From contig JALWQC010000513.1 in NCBI GenBank assembly GCA_027080755.1, positions 1 through 10,079 on the forward strand: a stretch of 10,079 nucleotides of DNA, in the 5' to 3' direction. The position numbers and the translations under genes were made by a program. Below are positions 6,927 through 10,079 of this stretch, in pieces. Position 1 is the first letter of the stretch, and every line of letters begins with the position of its first letter. Below the pieces are notes generated by a model that searched no databases, was not told the DNA's origin, and worked only from the letters and a program-made list of their open reading frames with translations. Source of the stretch: Paracoccaceae bacterium. GTDB taxonomy: Bacteria; Pseudomonadota; Alphaproteobacteria; Rhodobacterales; Rhodobacteraceae.

Positions 6927-8138
6927 ATGACGAAAATCAAAGTCGAAAACCCGGTTGTCGAGCTTGACGGCGACGAAATGACCCGCATCATCTGGCAGTT
7001 CATCAAGGACAAGCTGATCCTGCCCTATCTGGATATCGATCTGAAATACTACGATCTGGGCATTGAATCGCGCGACGCGACCGACGACCAGATCACCATC
7101 GACGCGGCCAATGCGATCAAGAAATACGGCGTTGGCGTCAAATGCGCCACCATCACCCCCGACGAGGCCCGGGTCGAGGAATTCGGCCTGAAGAAGATGT
7201 GGAAAAGCCCCAACGGCACCCTGCGCAACATTCTGGGTGGCACGATTTTCCGCGCCCCGATCATCTGCAAGAACGTGCCGCGTCTTGTCCCGGGCTGGAC
7301 CGACCCGATCGTCATCGGCCGCCATGCCTTTGGCGACCAGTACAAGGCCACCGATTTCCGTTTCCCCGGCCCCGGCAAGCTGACGATGAAATTCGTGGGC
7401 GAGGACGGCACCGTGATCGAGGAAGAAGTCTACGACGCCCCTTCGGCCGGTGTTGCCATGGGCATGTATAACCGCGACGATTCCATCCGCGATTTCGCCC
7501 GCGCCTCGTTCAACTACGGTCTGGACAAGGGCTGGCCGGTATATCTGTCCACCAAGAACACCATCCTGAAGGCCTATGACGGCCGCTTCAAGGATCTGTT
7601 CCAGGAGGTCTTCGAGGCCGAGTTCGCCGACAAATTCATCGAAAAAGGCATCACCTACGAACACCGCCTGATCGACGATATGGTGGCCTCGGCGATGAAA
7701 TGGTCCGGCAAATTTGTCTGGGCCTGCAAGAACTACGACGGCGACGTGCAGTCGGATACGGTTGCGCAGGGCTTTGGCTCGCTCGGGCTGATGACCTCTA
7801 TTCTGATGACGCCGGACGGCAAAACCGTAGAGGCCGAGGCCGCCCACGGCACCGTGACCCGCCACTACCGCCAGCACCAGAAGGGCGAGGCCACCTCGAC
7901 CAACTCCATCGCGTCGATCTTTGCCTGGACCGGCGGGCTGAAGCACCGCGCCAAGCTGGACGAAAACATCGCGCTGGCCGCCTTTGCCGATACGCTGGAA
8001 CGGGTGGTTGTGGACACCGTGGAAAGCGGCTTCATGACCAAGGATCTGGCGCTGCTGGTGGGACCGGACCAGAAATGGCTGACCACCGAGGGCTTCCTGG
8101 AAAAGGTTGACGAAAACCTGCAGAAGGCACTGGCCTGA
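6927..8138 (+). CDS. icd: NADP-dependent isocitrate dehydrogenase, subfamily II (eukaryote-like)
   Basis: Cytosolic TCA-cycle enzyme that oxidatively decarboxylates isocitrate to 2-oxoglutarate with NADP+. At 403 aa it matches human IDH1 and the alphaproteobacterial enzymes rather than the E. coli type. The first 140 residues keep human IDH1 numbering: Thr77, Ser94, Arg100, Arg109, Arg132 and Tyr139 for isocitrate. Further on are Lys210 (human Lys212), the metal ligands Asp250, Asp273 and Asp277 (human 252, 275, 279) and the NADP site His307, Arg312 and His313 (human 309, 314, 315), where Arg-His marks NADP preference. All catalytic residues are intact. AAGGGGA lies about 6 bases ahead of the ATG. 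It is monocistronic or nearly so, since a strong terminator lies 23 bases beyond its stop. It supplies 2-oxoglutarate and NADPH. The identification is essentially certain. Confidence 0.98.
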   Translation: MTKIKVENPVVELDGDEMTRIIWQFIKDKLILPYLDIDLKYYDLGIESRDATDDQITIDAANAIKKYGVGVKCATITPDEARVEEFGLKKMWKSPNGTLRNILGGTIFRAPIICKNVPRLVPGWTDPIVIGRHAFGDQYKATDFRFPGPGKLTMKFVGEDGTVIEEEVYDAPSAGVAMGMYNRDDSIRDFARASFNYGLDKGWPVYLSTKNTILKAYDGRFKDLFQEVFEAEFADKFIEKGITYEHRLIDDMVASAMKWSGKFVWACKNYDGDVQSDTVAQGFGSLGLMTSILMTPDGKTVEAEAAHGTVTRHYRQHQKGEATSTNSIASIFAWTGGLKHRAKLDENIALAAFADTLERVVVDTVESGFMTKDLALLVGPDQKWLTTEGFLEKVDENLQKALA

Positions 8139-8161
8139 TCCCGGTTTTCAAGCCATAATAG

Positions 8162-8190
8162 AAGGGCGCCCCGCTTCGGGCGCCCTTTTT
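8162..8190 (+). terminator. Intrinsic terminator of icd
   Basis: AAGGGCGCCC and GGGCGCCCTT pair perfectly over 10 bp around the loop CGCTTC, and a T-run follows (the last two stem bases and three more T). It starts 23 bases after the icd stop and ends 13 bases before the next ATG on the same strand. Confidence 0.92.
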
Positions 8191-8203
8191 GCAAGGGGGG
8201 ACC

Positions 8204-8539
8204 ATGCCGGTCCATTATATTTATCTGCTGCTTGCCATAATTGCCGAAGTCATCGGAACATCCGCCATGCAGGCCTCGGCGCAATTCACCCGTTTCTGGC
8301 CGTCGGTGCTGATGGTCGCGGCCTATATGGCATCCTTCTACTTCATGTCCAGCACCCTGAAATACATGCCGGTTTCTATCGTCTATGCCATATGGTCCGG
8401 CCTCGGCATCGTGTTTATCGCCATCATCGGCTGGCTCTGGTATAAACAAAGCCTCGATTTCGCGGCCATCCTCGGACTGGCGCTCATCATCGCGGGGGTC
8501 GCCATTATCCACCTGTTTTCAAACAGCACACTGCATTAG
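8204..8539 (+). CDS. Small multidrug resistance (SMR) efflux protein, EmrE/Qac type
   Basis: A 111-aa, four-helix inner-membrane proton antiporter subunit, expected to dimerise and export cationic drugs such as quaternary ammonium compounds. It follows E. coli EmrE almost residue for residue: AEVIGTS (14-20) with the essential Glu15 (EmrE Glu14), FTRFWPSV (28-35), Tyr41 (EmrE Tyr40), the VYAIWSGLGIV block (60-70) with Tyr61 and Trp64 (EmrE Tyr60, Trp63), and a tail ending NSTLH compared with RSTPH in EmrE. Membrane helices lie near 4-23, 33-51, 57-79 and 86-105. The ATG at 8204 is preferred because AAGGGGGG lies just ahead of it; a TTG at 8189 is in frame but falls in the icd terminator. With only 13 bases between terminator and start, its promoter must overlap the terminator or lie within icd, or it depends on read-through. 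Its last codon is part of the palindromic element that follows. Confidence 0.93.
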   Translation: MPVHYIYLLLAIIAEVIGTSAMQASAQFTRFWPSVLMVAAYMASFYFMSSTLKYMPVSIVYAIWSGLGIVFIAIIGWLWYKQSLDFAAILGLALIIAGVAIIHLFSNSTLH

Positions 8540-8640
8540 AGCGTTTCGGCTTTTGTTTGAAGCAACAGACAAGGCAATTCCCATTTGAGCGCTAGCGAAA
8601 GACCGGGAATTGCGTTTCAACATAAAGTCGAAACGCTTTA
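8537..8640. repeat. About 104-bp imperfect palindromic intergenic element
   Basis: Nested inverted repeats fill the gap between two convergent genes. The outer arms at 8537-8548 and 8629-8640 (TAGAGCGTTTCG against its complement) pair over 12 bp with a single G-T wobble. Inside them CTTT and TTGAA segments pair with mismatches. Then a perfect 9-bp GCAATTCCC stem follows at 8574-8582 and 8605-8613, and near the tip is the perfect palindrome CGCTAGCG (8590-8597). The left arm has about 10 extra bases (around 8564-8573) with no partner, as if by an insertion. The two ends provide the TAG stop of the SMR gene and the TAA stop of the amidotransferase gene. It could be a dispersed palindromic repeat family, a bidirectional transcript end or both; there is no clean T-run after either arm. 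Confidence 0.8.
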
Positions 8641-9423
8641 GCAACAGCGGTTCGGCACGAAATCCGACAGCACCACCTGCCCGTCGGTGATCTCGACAAA
8701 AGTTGCGGGGGGCACGACCTCCCACGGGGCGTCGCTGACTTCCAGCGGTTCGGATACCAGCGTATGGCCGCCGAATTTGCACATCTTGCGCAGGTAAAGC
8801 GTCGGTGCGAATTTGTCCGAGGCATAGCGCACCCCGAACAGCCGCCGCCCGTCGCTAAAGGCCGCGGTGAAGCGCATATAGGGGCTTTCGCCGCGTTCCC
8901 GCGCCAGCGTTTCCAGCTGGAAAACCGTCTGTTCCAGCGCCCGCTTCGGGTTTGCCTCCAACCCGTTTCCCAGCGCGATCAGAAAGGCCGCCTCGCTGTC
9001 CGTCGCGCCCTTGCGGTGCGGGTAAAGCGCATCGGGGATCATCTGGTCCACCTGTTTGCGAAAGCCGTTATAGCCCCCGATCATGCCGTTGTGCATGAAC
9101 GACCAGCGCCCGTGCACGAAAGGATGGCAATTGTTGCGGCTGGTCGCCGAGCCGGTAGAGGCCCGCACATGCGCCAGAAACAGCCCCGATTTCACATGCG
9201 CCGCAAGGCTTTGCAAATTCGGGTCGGCCCAGGCGGGATAGGTGTCGCGAAACAGGCCCGGTTCGGGGCGCTCGCCATACCACGCCATGCCGAAACCGTC
9301 GCCGTTGGTGTCGGTCTTGCCCTCGTCGGAATGCAGGCTTTGCGAAACCAGTGAATGTTCGGGGCGGCTGATGATTTCTTCCAGAAATATCTCCGGCCCC
9401 GCATAGGCGGCCCAGCGGCACAT
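8638..9423 (-). CDS. Class II glutamine amidotransferase-like protein (YafJ type)
   Basis: A 261-aa Ntn-hydrolase domain protein. Cys2 follows the initiator Met and would become the N-terminal nucleophile after Met removal. The glutaminase pocket motifs are in order: NGDGFGMAWYG (40-50), AHVRASTGS (84-92), NNCHPFVHG (97-105), FMHNGMIGGY (109-118) and TDSEAAFL (141-148). A SEPL segment (224-227) follows. No synthase domain is fused, so either it acts with an unknown partner on glutamine-derived ammonia or it hydrolyses a gamma-glutamyl substrate, as EgtC does in ergothioneine synthesis; the sequence does not say which. The start has AAGGGG about 8 bases upstream and follows the second DUF1330 gene by only 3 bp, so it is the last gene of the alaS operon. 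Its stop codon lies in the outer arm of the palindromic element. Confidence 0.88.
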   Translation of the reverse strand: MCRWAAYAGPEIFLEEIISRPEHSLVSQSLHSDEGKTDTNGDGFGMAWYGERPEPGLFRDTYPAWADPNLQSLAAHVKSGLFLAHVRASTGSATSRNNCHPFVHGRWSFMHNGMIGGYNGFRKQVDQMIPDALYPHRKGATDSEAAFLIALGNGLEANPKRALEQTVFQLETLARERGESPYMRFTAAFSDGRRLFGVRYASDKFAPTLYLRKMCKFGGHTLVSEPLEVSDAPWEVVPPATFVEITDGQVVLSDFVPNRCC

Positions 9424-9426
9424 GGC

Positions 9427-9711
9427 TCAGGCCCCTTCGACAATCACCAGATCGCGCTCTGAATTTTCCAGCGCAATCGGCAAAATCGCCTGATATTGCG
9501 GCGAGTTGTAAAAGGCGCGCGCCGTTTCCATATCCGGCATTTCGATCACCACGTGACGGTCGGGGCCGGAGCCCTCCAGCTGTTCGAAAGCGCCGGCCTT
9601 GACCAGAAACTTCCCGCCGAAACTTTCGGCAATGGCGGGGGTTTGCATGGCATAGGCCTTATAGGCCCCGGGGTTTGTCACCGCGATGCGCGCAATGATA
9701 TAGGCGGCCAT
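9427..9711 (-). CDS. DUF1330 family protein (second of a tandem pair)
   Basis: A 94-aa dimeric alpha/beta-barrel-type (ferredoxin-like) protein of the DUF1330 family, with no established reaction. Visible marks are the start MAAYIIARIAVTNPGAYKAY, a GGKFLVKAG strand (32-40), RHVVIEMPDMETARAFYNSP (52-71), the most conserved DUF1330 segment, and the end ERDLVIVEGA. It has exactly the same length as its upstream neighbour and shares about 42 of 94 positions with it in an ungapped alignment counted by hand, so the two are tandem paralogues. Its ATG overlaps the neighbour's TGA by one base, and a purine-rich GAGGGGG lies within the neighbour's last codons, so translation is probably coupled. This copy is less acidic-lysine patterned and keeps Arg52, Asp60 and the FYNSP block. 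Confidence 0.88.
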   Translation of the reverse strand: MAAYIIARIAVTNPGAYKAYAMQTPAIAESFGGKFLVKAGAFEQLEGSGPDRHVVIEMPDMETARAFYNSPQYQAILPIALENSERDLVIVEGA

Positions 9712-9995
9712 CAGACCCCCTCGACGAAGGTATATTCCCGTTCCGCCGCCGGCAGGCCGTATTTCAGGGCCTCCTGGTATTCCGGCGAGTTATAGAACTT
9801 CTGCGCCGTTTCCATGTCGCCAAAACGGATAATCACATTCCGCGCCCGGCCCTTGCCCTCCATCTGGATGCACTCGCCGCCGCGCGCCAGAAAGGTGCCG
9901 CCGTATTTGGCGACAGCCGGTCCCGCCAGCTCGGCGTATTTGGCATAGGCCTCGGGGTCTTTTACATCGATATGCACCATCGCATAAGCTGCCAT
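9711..9995 (-). CDS. DUF1330 family protein (first of a tandem pair)
   Basis: A 94-aa DUF1330 protein of unknown function, probably a small cytoplasmic ferredoxin-like dimer. Conserved parts are MAAYAMVHIDVKDPEAYAKY (1-20), a YGGTFLARGG strand (31-40), RNVIIRFGDMETAQKFYNSP (52-71) and the end REYTFVEGV. The start at 9995 is chosen because GGAAGG lies 8 bases upstream and the product then aligns end to end with its paralogue; a Met 20 codons further upstream (10055) lies inside the alaS end and adds unrelated residues. The gene begins 4 bp after the alaS stop, so it belongs to the alaS transcript. It has one Cys (Cys42) that the paralogue lacks. Confidence 0.88.
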   Translation of the reverse strand: MAAYAMVHIDVKDPEAYAKYAELAGPAVAKYGGTFLARGGECIQMEGKGRARNVIIRFGDMETAQKFYNSPEYQEALKYGLPAAEREYTFVEGV

Positions 9996-9999
9996 TTTC

Positions 10000-10079
10000 T
10001 TATCCTTCCAACAGTTTTTCCACGGCCTTGATGGCCTGTTCCGCATTTTGCGCACTCGCGCCGCCGGCCTGCGCCATGT
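10000..10079 (-). CDS. alaS: Alanine-tRNA ligase, last 25 codons only
   Basis: Minus-strand reading from the window edge gives MAQAGGASAQNAEQAIKAV and then EKLLEG before a TAA at 10002-10000; the rest of the gene lies outside. This matches the usual end of bacterial AlaRS, where a Gly-rich RPDMAQAGG segment is followed by a short helix ending near ALLEG. The two bases at the edge agree with an Asp codon before the Met, as expected for that motif. The call rests on this C-terminal motif alone. The Shine-Dalgarno of the next gene (GGAAGG) overlaps its last codons. Confidence 0.78.
   Translation of the reverse strand, partial: MAQAGGASAQNAEQAIKAVEKLLEG

Noticed and set aside
5384..6967. 527-codon open frame on the plus strand opposite ctaA and trmJ
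   Set aside because: It is Arg/Pro/His-rich shadow translation over two clearly identified minus-strand genes and overlaps the icd start; no family features.
6294..7946. 550-codon open frame on the minus strand across icd and the trmJ N-terminal part
   Set aside because: It is antisense to icd, which has intact catalytic residues, and then runs through trmJ out of frame. Its translation is low-complexity and Gly/Ala/Val/Arg rich, as expected from GC-biased codon positions.
1..10079. CRISPR array, insertion sequence, prophage, tRNA or rRNA genes, or a defence island
   Set aside because: No regularly spaced repeats, transposase or integrase motifs, tRNA-like cloverleaf or cluster of unknown genes was seen; nearly all DNA is accounted for by core genes.

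Overview
The window is ordinary chromosomal DNA from an alphaproteobacterium, most likely a member of the Rhodobacterales (Roseobacter/Paracoccus group). The evidence is moderately high GC, an S9 protein with an acidic N-terminal extension, a COX15-type heme A synthase, a eukaryote-like subfamily II NADP-isocitrate dehydrogenase, and small gene neighbourhoods typical of that order. The lineage call is inference from protein character and was not checked by a search. Coding density is very high. Thirteen complete genes and two edge-truncated genes (murI, alaS) fill the window, and no gene-free stretch exceeds about 160 bp.

Layout. (1) 1-2310, minus strand: a lysophospholipid acyltransferase-like gene runs into murI (glutamate racemase), and upstream of them is a small uncharacterised lipoprotein gene. 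(2) 2386-3515, minus: the rplM-rpsI ribosomal operon (L13, S9) has a recognisable promoter, a GC-rich leader hairpin and a strong intrinsic terminator. (3) 3530-4807: a hotdog-fold PaaI-like thioesterase (minus) diverges from an ECHDC3-like crotonase-family protein (plus) that lacks both classical catalytic glutamates. (4) 4808-6766, minus: trmJ (tRNA 2'-O-methyltransferase) is followed by ctaA (heme A synthase); ctaA abuts the crotonase stop codon with no spacer. (5) 6927-8539, plus: icd with an intrinsic terminator, then at once an EmrE-like small multidrug resistance transporter. A GTATAC inverted pair sits between the divergent trmJ and icd. (6) 8537-8640: a roughly 104-bp imperfect palindromic element fills the convergent gap and carries the stop codons of both flanking genes. 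(7) 8638-10079, minus: a tightly packed operon of the alaS 3' end, two tandem DUF1330 paralogues that share one base, and a class II glutamine amidotransferase-like gene.

The genes serve housekeeping roles: translation (L13, S9, AlaRS, TrmJ), cell wall (MurI), membrane lipid (acyltransferase), TCA cycle (Icd) and respiration (CtaA). A few accessory functions are added (SMR pump, amidotransferase, DUF1330 pair, lipoprotein). I see no tRNA or rRNA gene, CRISPR array, transposase, phage gene or defence system. I did not find an obviously new multi-gene system. The points most worth a second look are the palindromic element at 8537-8640, the tandem DUF1330 pair, the crotonase without catalytic glutamates, and the candidate regulatory structures ahead of rplM and icd.
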